A stretch of 64,000 nucleotides of DNA, taken from contig LNAC01000003.1 in NCBI GenBank assembly GCA_002007465.1, forward strand, positions 9,895,515-9,959,514, in the 5' to 3' direction. This DNA comes from Ailurus styani. Lineage: Eukaryota; Chordata; Mammalia; Carnivora; Ailuridae. A model generated the notes under the pieces. It saw nothing but the letters and a program-made list of their open reading frames with translations. It had not been told where the DNA came from and did no database searches. Shown here in pieces: positions 23,451 through 35,251 of this stretch (positions within the stretch are counted from its first letter, which is position 1; each line of letters opens with the position of its first letter). The position numbers were made by a program, and so were the translations under genes.

Positions 23451-24305
23451 TACCTAATGACCAAAGTTACAGGATTTTCAGAATAGGAATTGGCTGAGTC
23501 TGTAATCGCATGTGAGGAAGTGAGTATAATTTATGAGATTAAAAAAATGCATTGATAAAAAATCTTTTTCAAATGGTTAATAACATTTTTTGGTTGTACA
23601 CTCATTAGGAGGTGTTTTATCTTGTATATTTTCAATTATTAAAAGCCTAGCAGAATAGCTCACATTGCACCATTGTTACCTAGTATTAGAGACTAGTGAG
23701 ATTTCTTGTTACGAAAGTAAATAAAAGATAAGATTGTATTTAATGCACATAAACAGTAACATGTTAGAGAGTGTCATTAGAATAGAATAAATAGTGGCAT
23801 TAGAATAAAAATGAGTATATAACTGCTAAGGTATCTAAATCTTGTTTAATGATGTCAAAGTTGGAGCAAATATTAGCAGGTCAGACAAAACTGAACTTAT
23901 AAAAACATATATAAAGAAGAGAGCTGAAACACTAGGGTAATGTTCATTCCTTCCTGTATATATTTCGTCACCCAATTCTTAAAGATATAAACATCCTGAT
24001 GATAGCCTTATTAACCTTCGTATTACTAATCTTAAAATAGCTAGCATTTTATGTGGCTCAAAATATGTAGTTATTAAATGTTTATTGAATTAATTATCTC
24101 TTCATATTTATTTACACCGTTTTAGTTTATTTGCAAATACATCTTGTTTGGAATATCGCTATCTTTCTACATAGTTTTTTTGCTTCTAATTTCATTTTCC
24201 ACCATACTACAGTCAAATATTTTTTGGGGGGGAACTCATTTTGAATCATGTAATTTCCTTGATTTAAACTCATAATCGAGTTTATCACTGAGAAAAATCC
24301 TAAGA
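23451..24305. other. AT-rich unique sequence
   Basis: No recognised repeat, exon or RNA gene. Confidence 0.5.
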
Positions 24306-24309
24306 CCTT

Positions 24310-24740
24310 TGGCAGTAAGCATATTTAAAATTTTAATCTAGCCCCAGCCTACTGTTGCTATCTCATCTCCCACTACTCGCCCATATGCTCAATACCTCAG
24401 TACTCAGCCATGCTGTCTTCCTCGCAGTTCTTGGAAGGAGTCCGACTTTCTTGCATTTTTGTGACTGTGTTCATGTAATTCCCTCAACCTGGATTATTCT
24501 CTGCCTCTTGTCTGATTTGACCTAGTCTTAAGATAGTATTCATCACTTGATTCTTAGTCAAAAGATCAACTTTTCTGCATGAAGCGTCCTAGTTGAACTA
24601 AGTCTTTCACTACACTTTGTTTTCATGTGTACTACCTTTAAGTACTTCTCTTCTGCAGTCTTCCTCAAAATGTTTTATGACCTACACTAAAATGCTATTA
24701 TGTTGTATTTTAACTGTCCATAAGTCAGGTCTGACTGGGG
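24310..24740 (+). mobile_element. L2 LINE fragment
   Basis: GTGTTCATGTAATTCCCTCA followed by ACCTGGATTATTCTCTGCCT corresponds to the L2 'catgctgttccctctgcctggaatgctcttcc' stretch. Later CACTACACTTTGTTTTC and ATTATGTTGTATTTTAACTG follow L2 order. It is old and non-functional. Confidence 0.7.
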
Positions 24741-25019
24741 TTTAATCTTTCCTTGTGTTTTACTTTGAGAGCATCCAGGTGGTGAAAAAGTTTATTCTGA
24801 TTGCCTCTCGGGGGACCTTCTCTGGTACCTTCATAGGCATAGACCTCCCTGCAGCTGCCAACAACCTATGGAAGATTCCATGTCACCCATTCCATAAGAC
24901 CCTCCCTCCACTTTCCCGCCATTCTCTTACTTTCCCAGCCCCACTGGAGTACTTGTGGTTTTCTCAGACCCATGCACAAGACTCTGGAAAACAGAAGTGG
25001 AATGACAAACTCTAAGGCT

Positions 25020-25205
25020 GTACAAGGTCCAAATCCAGGCTCTGTTATTTACTCACTATGTGATATTGAAGGAGTGATCATCTGTAAAGCATGACTAATA
25101 ATGGATTAATCTCACGAGGTTGTTGTGGAAATAACATAACTAAAATATGTAAAGCAGTTAATTAGAACCTGGCACATATTGAGGGTGCCATCGTTATTTG
25201 CTATT
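25020..25205 (+). repeat. MIR
   Basis: CCAAATCCAGGCTCTGTTAT, TTACTCACTATGTGATATTG, CTCACGAGGTTGTTGTGGAA and GAACCTGGCACATATTGAGG track the MIR core and 3' part. Confidence 0.85.
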
Positions 25206-25269
25206 CCTTTATATAAAGATCTTATTTAAGAGCAAGTTAGCTCAGAAGGGTTAAAAGAACAATTTGGTA

Positions 25270-25480
25270 GAGAGCATAATACAGTGATTTGCAGAGGCTC
25301 AGAGCTGAGCCATTTAAGTTCACAACAGCTCTATGACCTTGAATAAGTGACTTAACCCTGTGCCTCAGTTTCTTAATGTACTAAATGAAGATCATTACTT
25401 CCATGATCACTGATTTTGTAAGGATTAAATGAGTTATTACATGTAAAATACTTAGGATTGGTAATAAGTTATCTAATTTA
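25270..25480 (+). repeat. MIR
   Basis: GCTCTATGACCTTGAATAAG, GTGACTTAACCCTGTGCCTC, AGTTTCTTAATGTACTAAAT and GGATTAAATGAGTTATTACA track the MIR consensus. It is a second MIR in tandem orientation, about 65 bp after the first. Confidence 0.88.
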
Positions 25481-27389
25481 TTGTTAATAGTAACTTAGAT
25501 GGAAAGGCATTTCTATACTTATACCTATTCAAAAATTTGTCTCCACTCCCACTCCACTCAATATTTCTGTTCCTTCGAACTCGACCCGTTATTCATTCTC
25601 TTTGGTATTCCCCTCATTTAAAGATCCCCCATCTCTTCTGGTACCTAGAAAGCTTGAGTAGATGAGTTCTAGAGGAGAATGGCCTTCCCTCTATGAGCAG
25701 AGGTGATTTGATGCCTCCAATTTCAGTTCAGTTTCCCCACCACAGACAGCTGTGGGCTGGTGTTTACCGGGGGTCACCAATAAGGAAGCAAATCTTGAAA
25801 ACCTAAATTTGAAATTTCCTTAGAGTCACCCTGGCCAACTGTATCCCCTGTTGAGGAAGAAGTGCGTTTCCTGTTAACTTCAATCTGGCCCAAGCCCATT
25901 AGAAATGTTTGACATCCCTACCAACATCCTTTCACCGTGTTTAAAGCAACTTAACATTCTCTTGTTCCACCTAAAACCCAGGTGATTAAACAAGAAGAAA
26001 AAGAAATAAAAGCAGAACTCACTAATTATGAAAAGTTGTGTTCTTTCTTTTGAGCTGAATGGAGCCAGTAGATAGTAAATAAGTTTAGTTCTAGAATCTT
26101 CCTCAAAAAGGTGATGGTGAGGGAGTTGGCCAATTCGTTTTACCAATTTCTGTTTACATGCATTCTATTGAAGGGAGAGGGAAAGTTGAGGTAAATAAGA
26201 TGAAGAATTAACAGGTAAAAAGAAAATAGAATTCTGTTAAAATAAAATTTAGTAAAATTTAGGTTTTCTATTAGAAAGCATACATAGACATAGAATTTTA
26301 AATTTACTATTTATAAAATAAGCATGATATGAACTTTTGTCTTCCCTCAAAAGTTTTCAAATGAAATGTTGAAAACAAATGGATTATTATTTCTAAACTA
26401 AGGAATAACCTGAGAATTTGTTTTGTGCATCCCATAATATATTTGGCAAACTTGCTTCCTTTATATGAAAGCACATCTTAAGAACTGTATTTTCAAATTT
26501 AATGTAGTTTATCTCGAAAAGATAAATTCTTCTTTTAAAAGTACTTCTTCCAATAATATGATTTGAAAAGGGCAATTTATCCCATTTTGAAAGTGGTAAC
26601 ATCATAAATTGGCGGTTATCATTATATAGCAATTGATTACTTTAAAGTACATAAATGCATAATTCATGCCTTGCGGTCCACTGATTAAAGGAATAAGTGA
26701 CCATATAGATAATACTAAGATGTAGACAGATTTCAAGTACTGCCCAGAATGTTTCGATCATGCTAATTCACTTCAGGCAACAGCGACTAAATTACTTTTA
26801 TTTGATTTGCTTTCACCTACCTCCTCTCTGTCCGGGAGCAGAATCATGTGCCTGGATGTTAATTATAACCATACCTTGTGATCAGTAATGTTTTCATAAA
26901 TATAATTAAAAAAAGACTGAGAGACTTAGAGGGCTTTTTGCATTTCCATGGTGATGTACACAAACAAGTAAAAAATGTGGTCCTCTGAATGTGTGATTAG
27001 CACAGCCCCGATCGAGTCTGTGTTGGTGTTTCCAAAAGTTTGCTTACAGCATTCACGGTGGGTTCATGCAGGTGACACAGAAATGCCCAAACTGACTGGC
27101 ATCCAGAAGAGCACTGCAACTACTGAGAACTTGCCCTGCCTGTTTTACTGTGGGAGGCAAAAATCAGACACTTATTGTTGTTCCTCTAATAAATATTTCA
27201 GACCCTTTGATGAATAATTAGCACAGACGCAATCCCCTTCTAATGGCACAAGGTGAAGGAAAGGATAAATAAAATACGTTTTAAGTTCTGCGTCTTTTCC
27301 CACTACACCGCTGGGATCCTCGTCTATCCACACAATAGATTAACTACCCTCTGTGCATACTATATTTTGCTCAGCCCTTAATATTCCGA
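25481..27389. other. non-repetitive sequence upstream of candidate exon
   Basis: No recognisable repeat in 1.9 kb, which is unusual in this window. It includes a moderately GC-rich patch at 26975-27180, open on the plus strand for 80 codons with no recognised motif. It could hold conserved regulatory sequence (inference from lack of repeats only). Confidence 0.5.
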
Positions 27390-27931
27390 AGCGGGGCTGA
27401 ACAGTCGTTATCTGCGGCGGTTCCTGGGTGATTTTCAAGCCCAGCACTACCCACCCGAGTGGCAGTGACACCGGCTTTCACTGAAGCCTTATTACTCTTA
27501 AAAGAGCAATTTGGTTGGTCGCACGGCTATTAGGATCACACAGCAGCCTGAAGGCTGTCAGTACAACAGCTTCTCATCTTTTTCACACAATCCTGACATC
27601 TTTTCTCTTTTCTGCTGGACACGGACATGACTGTTTTTATCATTTTCAATCAAGCTCACCCAGAACTCTAAGGAATATATTCCCACTGAAAGCAAAGTGA
27701 AGATCAGAAATTATTTTCTAGCTCCTGGAGCTGGAGCAGAGCTGACTGCGTGCTGAGAGGAGCCGGATCCGTGAGAAATGTAGCTTGGCTCAGGGCTACA
27801 TCAGGGAGCTGCGACTTCAGCTGTTAGAGATGGCAAAACAACACCTACCTCAGGGTTTTCAATGATTAATGCTATTTTGATAACCGGGAGGGAAGAGGAT
27901 GTGAGAAATTTTGTGACATTAACTTGTGGCA
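27390..27931 (+). promoter_or_regulatory. possible promoter/5' UTR of candidate exon
   Basis: Compared with its surroundings this stretch is richer in CpG (CCGAAGCGGGGC near 27390, TCTGCGGCGG near 27411, CACCCGAGTGGC near 27452, GTCGCACGGC near 27519, GAGCCGGATCCGTGAG near 27760) and free of repeats. The part from about 27720 onward is purine-rich, with AGCTCCTGGAGCTGGAGC and CTGAGAGGAGCCGGATCC, like many 5' UTRs. It leads into the candidate start codon at 27932, and an in-frame stop (TAA, 27920-27922) shows the frame does not extend upstream. No TATA box is placed. A regulatory role is inferred. Confidence 0.35.
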
Positions 27932-28061
27932 ATGTTATCATTAGAGAAAGTGGGGAAAATTACTAGACTTGAACTTTTCTTCGTTTTGATGCTCTTTTTC
28001 TCTGGACCCACTCTGAGCAAGCTGACTCGGACCCCCTGGAAAGGAAAACCTTGGAAAGGGG
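27932..28061 (+). CDS. candidate first coding exon with signal peptide, gene unknown
   Basis: From ATG at 27932 (G at -3, in-frame TAA 12 bp upstream) the frame runs 43 codons plus one base to a strong splice donor, GGG|GTAAGTGAT, with GT at 28062-28063. Read through unspliced, the frame stops two codons later at TGA 28067-28069, so the product needs splicing. The peptide looks like a secretory signal: a basic N-terminal region (K6, K9, R12), a hydrophobic core at residues 15-23 (LFFVLMLFF), then S24-G25-P26-T27-L28-S29, with small residues at 27 and 29 that fit a -3/-1 cleavage site. A basic, Trp-containing stretch follows (W36, W41, K-rich). It would encode the start of a secreted or membrane protein. 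I do not recognise the family, and no following exon is identified. It lies in the only SINE-free interval of the window. A chance ORF is possible. Confidence 0.4.
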
Positions 28062-30875
28062 GTAAGTGATGAAAGTTTTGTGTTAAAGATCTAAATGGAG
28101 TTAGCAGGGCTGATCAATGGCAACTTGAGGACAGCTAAAGGTAGAGCAGCTGCATCTGCTGGAAATCAGATTTTTATTTCAGGAAAGACGATCTGTGCTG
28201 TAGGTGGCGAGGAAGAAGAGTTTTTTCTCTGTTATTGATATAAATATATGTTTTTTGCGATTTTTGGCTTTCGGGGCTATCAAAGCATGACAAGGATTGT
28301 TTCCAGAAGGGAGGATATAGGGCCAGACGCGTGGTGCTCTGGTGCAAGCATATGTGTGGTATCCTTAGGAAGCTGCATTATTTTTAAAAACAGAAATGGG
28401 TCTTGAATATGTTAGATCCCTGAATTGTTTGGCAGATTTTGTGAACGGGTCAGAGGGATGCCAGAGGAGGGGCATGCAATGAAATGCAGTGCCACCAACA
28501 CTAATTTGCTGGCTGACTCTATCAGTGTTGATGTGATAATAAAGATAAATTGCATCAACTTTATTGAAAAAAAATCTGCTTAGCAAGAGCAAGCCTTTCG
28601 GTACTTTGGAGACTGGAAATCCATTTTCTTCTGCTGTTGAGAAATTCAGATGAGATGAGGGAAAAATTATGGTACTTTGACCCTGCCTTTTTGTAAAGTT
28701 CAGTTGATTCTGTTTTTCCTGAATGAATGCCATTTGTTTATACCAAACACAAGTTATCAGGGTATCTGTTCTGTGAATGCTATAAGCCAAAACAATGCTG
28801 CAGAAATATCCCATAAAAGACTTTCTGAACTCCCGTTTGCATGTTGGGGGAAAAATCCTGATGGGAGATATCGGAGGATTTTGCTTTGCAGGAACATTTC
28901 TTTTCACCTAACATTTTTCTCTCAGCTCTGGAAATGTTTTCGGGGTTTCCCCACATTTGCTGTACTGTTAACGGTATGATGTGAGGTTAAGGAGAAGCAT
29001 GAACATATTAACAGGAAGTTTTAATAATTTATCACAACATCTCAGCAGGATTTTCTAAATACAGCAGCCCCTTCAGTTTGATCTTTCTGTTTCTCCTTTT
29101 GTTGCATTAAAGATATTACAAATCTTCCACCTCTAGTACCTTCGAGGGAAAAGTTCCAACAGGCACTTAGCTTAGATGGTTGGTGCAGATGTACTCCTGA
29201 GGAGTGGAGCTGCAAATTATCTTTGGGCATTGTAAATTATATCACCACATTACTGTATTTCCTTGTGGTATCAGTGTGTGTGTGTGGAGGGGGTGAGGGA
29301 TTCTTGCAAACTGCAAGCTGTTATTTATGTTAGCCCGCATGGCAGCTTTTTGGTGGCTTGGGATCTAGAGATGTATGGTGTGTTATCGACTCCAGGGCAT
29401 GTCAAAAGTGTGAACTTGTACTTCCTATCCAATTTTTTCAAAGACGATCTGCACCTCTAGCATGTAAAAGTACTACCATTTCCTGTGATAAACTTTAGCA
29501 GTCGACTTTGGAGCCCTAGCTGCCCAGGGAGAAAGTTAGATTGCTGCAAGGCTTGGGAAAATTGTTAACTTAGTCAGAAAGGTTTATTTGAAAATATTTG
29601 CATGTGTTCCTAAGCATTTATTCATGCCACACAGCTTTAAATACAGATGCATTGGATTGCATTTGTAAATCAGGTCTGAAATGTTTCGTCTTTGAACATA
29701 TGACTACTTTTTCCAATGTGCTCTAACTAGCTCAGCTAGAAATTTGCTAGCTCTGCTGTATGATGATGATATGACTCAGTCAAGTTCAGGAATAGGCAAT
29801 CATAGCAACATATTTCATTTATCAGTAAAAGGTTTTTGTATATTTTAGAAAGGTTGGGCCAATTACTAGAAAACTTTAAACGTGTTGACCATTCTTTAAA
29901 ACTGTTTTCTTTTCAGTGTCTCTTTTTGTCACAGTAGATGCATTGCATAAATATTTTCCACAGATTCTGAGTTCCTGCACAGTAGTTTTACCTTGATATG
30001 CATATGTACATGTTGTAAATATTTATTTATTCATGAGCTTGGCTATTGATGGCTGTGGGTTATCTTTTGATGGGTTGTAAAATTCTGTTTTCCCTTGGTA
30101 TATTATGCAGTCTTTTGAAAGGTATTTTTACAATTTTTTAACATTATTTTCCTTTTCAGGAAGTAGGGGCCATTATTATTTTGTAGAATACCTACCAGAA
30201 GTATACGTATTTATGGGGTAGGCTGAAAGGGGAGGATGAGGGTTCTTAAATTAAACACTGTGGCCAGAAGCAAAGAGGATCAAGGTTCAAAACACAAAAT
30301 AAATTTTAAAGAAGGTGATTTTAACTATTTTTTTAAAAAATTACTTTATATCAATGATTGATTGAAGCTTATCTGCTTTAGAGAAAGATTTTTAAAACTG
30401 ATGCTCTTTTTTCAAAAATCCTGGAAAAAGTAATAATAACAAAACAACAGAGTTTTCTCCTGACATGTTTTTTTTTATATTGAACTCACATTGGCTATGT
30501 GCATTTGTCTTAATCTGATTGAGCAGCTGTCAACCTCCATATGGCAACCTGCCCACGTTGACAATTTCCATTTTTGTTGTATTAGCAGGAACCACCATTC
30601 TGAGAGAGGGGGTTACTGGGGCAGGGCCAGGGAGTACTAGCTTCACAGATCAGTGGATAACTGTGGCCTGTGAGGGATGGTACAAACAAACAGCAAGAGG
30701 CTGGGCAGCTCAAAACAGTTATCTATAAGGTGACTTGTTAGAACATTTGGAAAAAAAAATGCCGATTGTTGTTGGCTGCCAAGGGATTTTTAAGCTCATC
30801 AATGAACATGAATCTCAAATATAGGTTAATAGGCCAGCAAGTTTTCCCTCAGGCACATGCTTTTCTATTTAATCA
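28062..30875. other. non-repetitive sequence (possible first intron)
   Basis: No SINE, LINE or LTR was recognised in 2.8 kb. The longest opening in the whole window, 180 codons on the minus strand (28365-28907), lies here. It has no recognisable motif and overlaps a 100-codon opening on the other strand, so I do not call it a gene. Segments around 29580-29780 look compositionally balanced and may be conserved non-coding sequence, which cannot be tested here. Confidence 0.45.
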
Positions 30876-30879
30876 CAAT

Positions 30880-30960
30880 ATATGAACTCCTTAAGGGAAG
30901 GCAGGTGTCTCATCTGATTAGTTTCAGAGCATCGCATAAGTGATCATAAGTTTGCATTCA
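30880..30960 (+). repeat. L2 3' fragment (weak)
   Basis: TGAACTCCTTAAGGGAAGGC, then AGGTGTCTCATCTGATTAG, resembles the L2 'tgagctccttgagggcaggaactgtgtct' stretch. Confidence 0.5.
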
Positions 30961-31340
30961 TGATAAACTATCCAGAAATCCTGACTACAGTGCTGACATC
31001 ATCCTCATTAGGATTAAAAGACCTAATTATTTTGCGTTCAATTACTCTCACTGAGAAGACAGTCTAAAAGATGTAAAGAGCTCCATTCCAATGACCATTA
31101 ACTTTACAGAGAAGTTTACATTGTAGAGAGTCAATATATGTAGCAAAAAGAGAATTTTAAAAATATCTTTTTTTTTAAATTTCTGCTATTGAAATTTAGA
31201 ATTCAAACCAAGTTTTAACACTTACAGTAACTATGGAAGGGGAAAATGGGAGGTAAATAAATATAAATAGAAAAATAGGTGCAAAAGGTGTAAACAGGTA
31301 AAGTCAGCCCTAAGGTGAATCAAGACATTAAATACCTGGT
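30961..31340. other. non-repetitive sequence
   Basis: No gene or repeat recognised. Confidence 0.45.
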
Positions 31341-31344
31341 GGAA

Positions 31345-31475
31345 CACAAACACTGACCAATCAGAACATACCTTGATCAAACTAAGGGGGAGGGGCCAAT
31401 TCTGCCTGCAGTTAATGCCCCCATCCACTCTTCCCCTTGACCTTGACTCCCTTTGACTCCCCTATAAGTGTCTGT
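31345..31475 (+). promoter_or_regulatory. promoter-like CCAAT / GC-box / TATA cluster
   Basis: A CCAAT box in GACCAATCAG (31355-31364), then GGGGGAGGGGCCAAT (31386-31400, a GC-box-like run fused to a second CCAAT), and a TATA-like CCCTATAAGTG (31460-31470) about 62 bases further on. Order and spacing fit either a cellular core promoter or the U3 end of an LTR. No AATAAA is seen within the next 100 bases, and no repeat family is recognised. Function is inferred. Confidence 0.35.
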
Positions 31476-31479
31476 TGAG

Positions 31480-32260
31480 TTCATTCAAGCTTCTCAGCTA
31501 TGATATAGGAATTAAAATGTGGCAATAGAACATAAAACTTTTGATGATTCAAAAGATTCTTTCGCAAATCACTCATACTTGCTTCCCCTTATGGATTATG
31601 TCAGTCAGTTGCCTGTGTTTGTCTTTACTAAACAAAGAAAACCACTCTGGCAGTTATGACCCCCCTCTCTGTGAAGGGTTAGAATGTATTATAAGCATAT
31701 ACTATGGAATTATTTCAACTCATGGTACATTGAAGCACTGATATGGGGATATTCTGAATGCCATTTTAAATTTTCTTGTAGTTATTTGCACGATCCCGCA
31801 TAACATATTGGCAATTATTCAGGGATTTGGGGCAATGTGCTGAAGTTTTTCAACCTTAAAAGTTTTTTTTTTTTTAAATCTTAACCGTGTGCTGCTGTCT
31901 ACTACCTGTAAGACCGTTTTTGTGATATTGCTTCTGACATCTTTCCCAGTTATATGAGGTAAGAAAATCTATTTACTGTGAGCAAATACCTCACACAATT
32001 CAGTAGCTCACATTATTATGTACGAAATAAAGATTTTCATTTATAAAATTTGCATACTGATGGTTTACTCTTTCACAAACACCAAAATGGGCATTTTGGT
32101 TTGAAGAAACAGAAACAGATCATTTAGTCTTTGAAGTTTTTCCTGGAATGCCCCTTTACCACTACACTAACCCTGATTGCCAGATCAAAGACCCTTCAAC
32201 CATATACCAAAAGTAATATCCCATCTTTTAAATGACTAGGGCCTTTTATTTAGATCAGAG
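31480..32260. other. non-repetitive sequence
   Basis: Includes a T-run near 31865-31876. The 66-codon opening at 31541-31741 lies just after the promoter-like cluster but has no recognised motif. Confidence 0.45.
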
Positions 32261-32264
32261 GACA

Positions 32265-32410
32265 GTTTCAGTTTTTATGATATATTGTTTCATGTCTCCA
32301 TGTTTTGTTTACCACTTTATAAGTTATTTGAAGAGAAATTTTGTCTTTGCTTCATATTAGCAGGCAGCCCTACATGTAATAGATGCCCAGTAATTTGATG
32401 AATGAGCAGA
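32265..32410 (+). repeat. L2 3' fragment (weak)
   Basis: GTCTCCATGTTTTGTTTACC, then GCCCAGTAATTTGATGAATG at the end, resembles the terminal part of L2. Confidence 0.4.
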
Positions 32411-35239
32411 GTATATGAGATATTAGACTGGTGGTAAAATATTCTATGGCTATAGTGTTAATTACACATTTCTTGCTTTTAACTATATCTTACCTTTCTA
32501 ATGTTGGGAAATCATTTTTATCACTACCCTCTTACTACATCATTTAAATTTCAGTTTTAAATATAGAAAAATATGAATGTATTTATAGTATTATAAAACT
32601 TAGAAAATTCTGGCAGACTCACGTAGAAAGTAGTGCAGTAAGGAAAAAAGAAAGCAACGTTGTTGTTCAAAAGTAATTTATAATGTGAGACTGAATCTGG
32701 AAATCGAACTATATGAATATTCATGGGAAATGTAGAGTGTTTTTTGCACTGTGTATAATCACCACTTCTGTTTTTCATTTGTTTAAATTATTTAATCTCC
32801 ATCTGTATGCAATAAATAGATTTAATACCTTATCTTTCCTACAACTGAAGAGTAAATTCCAAAGCCAAGTCTGAAATGAGTGTTTTTTTCTACGTGTTCA
32901 CAAGATTATCAGAGTATTTTTTAGGCATAGAAATTAAGGAGGATTTCTATAAATTAACAACTTGATGAAAATTTGTTGTAAAATTTGCTCTTGTTCTCTG
33001 GTTGGTATTATTTGAAAAATAACATTTGATAAATTCAGCAAAATGCATGTGAAATTTTGGTAAGAAAAAAATGGGTCCTGAGAACAATCAACTTTTTTCA
33101 CCTTACAGATTATGACTTGAATGTCTTACGCACAACCGTTTTTGTCTTTTATTCAAATTTACTATTTCACTTTTAACCTCAAAATTTTATTTTAGTTATC
33201 TATTTGTTATTAATATAATGTGTTTTTTGGCATGTGATTAAAACATCCTAAGATTTCAGGTCATATTTACCTAAAATGCATTTTTTTACTGGATGACAAA
33301 CAGAAGAAAAATTGGAAAGAGTTTTGAAGTATTTTTTTATATTAGAAAATAGGTGAAAAAAATTCTTAGAATTTAACTAACAAATAGAATACACACTTTT
33401 ATCAAAAAGGGGGAAAACTTTTGCCTGGGAAGTAGAGTACTGATTCATTTTGAAGAATATAGTTTTGAGATCTGTCTATCCTTTATGAAGTCAGATTATG
33501 CCTATGAAAAAATATGATCTGAAAATAAGTGAATGCATACCAACCTTTATCAGGGATGTGTGCAAGTTCCTAAATGTGTGTAACCATCAGCCCCCATCCA
33601 TCTCTACTCCAGGGAGAGGGTTCCTCAGCCAAATTCCATAAAGAAAACTTTGTTTAGGAAATTGAAGGCATATAAATATTTTTAAAGAGGATATTTAATC
33701 TTACAAAGTGAGACAAGCTAGCAATAATGAAATGCCTTGGATATATTAGTGTTGGGGTTCATGAATCCATAGTTAAGGTCATGTCAACACTTACATTATA
33801 AGCTACATTTTCAAAGGGTTTACAACTGAGCCATAAAATTTTTGCTTCAGGTTGGATCACAGCTACATTAGGCCTTGGTCAGAGAGCAGTTTCATTTTCT
33901 TAGTTTTGAAATGCAAACCTTCAACCTTCAAAGTTATTTGAAGGAAAAAAAAAGAAGTAAAATAAAGTTATGTTCACAGACTTTGTTACTTGAAAAAGAA
34001 TTAGAAGTTCAAAATAAAATTCAAAAAGTGGTAAGAGTTTATATAAAGTCTAAGTCAATTAAATATTATATGTATCAAATAGTGATCTTGATCAGTCATG
34101 ACTGTGGATCTTTTATCTGTTAGAGATTATTGTTTGATTAAGAAACCATGGTCATCAAAACAACAGATAATCATCCTGAAAAGAAAAGATTGCATATTAC
34201 ATCTAAAGGCCATTACATTTTTAGAGACCAGAGCATTCATCAGAGCTTATGGCCTCATCTAAAGTTGTCCTTCAGTCACTTAGCCACACCAGTCCCTAGG
34301 ATTACCTTTATCTAGGAGTAGAATTTAACAAAAGTTACTGAAGGATCATTACAGTTCCAGAGTTATAATGTTAAAAATCGAAGTTTCAGAGTCCATAAGT
34401 GGTACCTAAAAATGATACACAACATCACAAAAGAAAGGGAACTCTTTCCTGATTCCACAAAGCCATTTCTTAAATTGGTATTCAAAGCTTAATCTCACAA
34501 CAACACTAAAAAGCTACTATGTATACAGATTTCAACCCTCCGGGAACCTGTAATTTATGACTCTAAGGATTTGTGTGTGTTTGGAGGGGGGGGGGTAGAT
34601 GAGGAGGAAAGGGGATTTTTTTGCCCCCCTTTAATTAGCATGTCTCCAGCTAAGGTGAGTGACAGTGCTGTTAAAAACAAAACTAAAGTTGGGCTTGGTG
34701 CTATTTTAAGGGGGAGGGGGGAGGGGTAAAATATCCAAATTTTATTCTGAAGTCATCTTCTCTTTTTATCATACCCAAACCTCAGATAAGGTGAATTTGG
34801 GTAAGCCCTAGCATTCAGTCTGTTCCACAAATCACTTTCTAACTTCTGGATGATTTATACTGATTTTTATTTGTGTGTGTGTTTGCCTTGTCTTTTCCAC
34901 TTGTGCTTTTTCTTTTTTTTTTCTTTCTTTTTTAAATGAGAAAACAGTGGCTTTCAAACTACAAAAAAATCATTCCTATTCCTGTTTTTGTGATATCTCA
35001 TAGTATCTTTAGCTATTGAATCGCTGTGACAGTTCACCTTAAAATATAAATTTTGAATATCTATTTGTGAACTTTGGTCTGTGGAGAGGCATGGTGAGTG
35101 ACATGGTCTAGGAATAAGAAGGGGAGAGCAGCTGTACTTGATAACAAGGAGAAAATAATTGTGAACCCATTAGTTTTTAGACTGGATGTGGTTTATACTT
35201 AACAGATTCATTCTGAAATCTAGTACAATTTGCTAATCA
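32411..35239. other. AT-rich non-repetitive sequence
   Basis: No interspersed repeats recognised. Two G-runs occur: ten consecutive G near 34587-34596 and AGGGGGAGGGGGGAGGGG near 34710-34727. The openings at 33875-34123 plus and 32557-32778 minus have no recognised motif. Confidence 0.45.
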
Positions 35240-35251
35240 AAAAAACAACTT

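Noticed and set aside
24755..25015. 86-codon ORF just after the L2 fragment
   Set aside because: No recognised motif and no good start or splice context; it runs directly into a MIR.
28365..28907. Longest ORF in the window (180 codons, minus strand)
   Set aside because: No recognisable domain, an overlapping 100-codon opening on the other strand, no splice or polyadenylation context; consistent with a chance opening in non-coding DNA.
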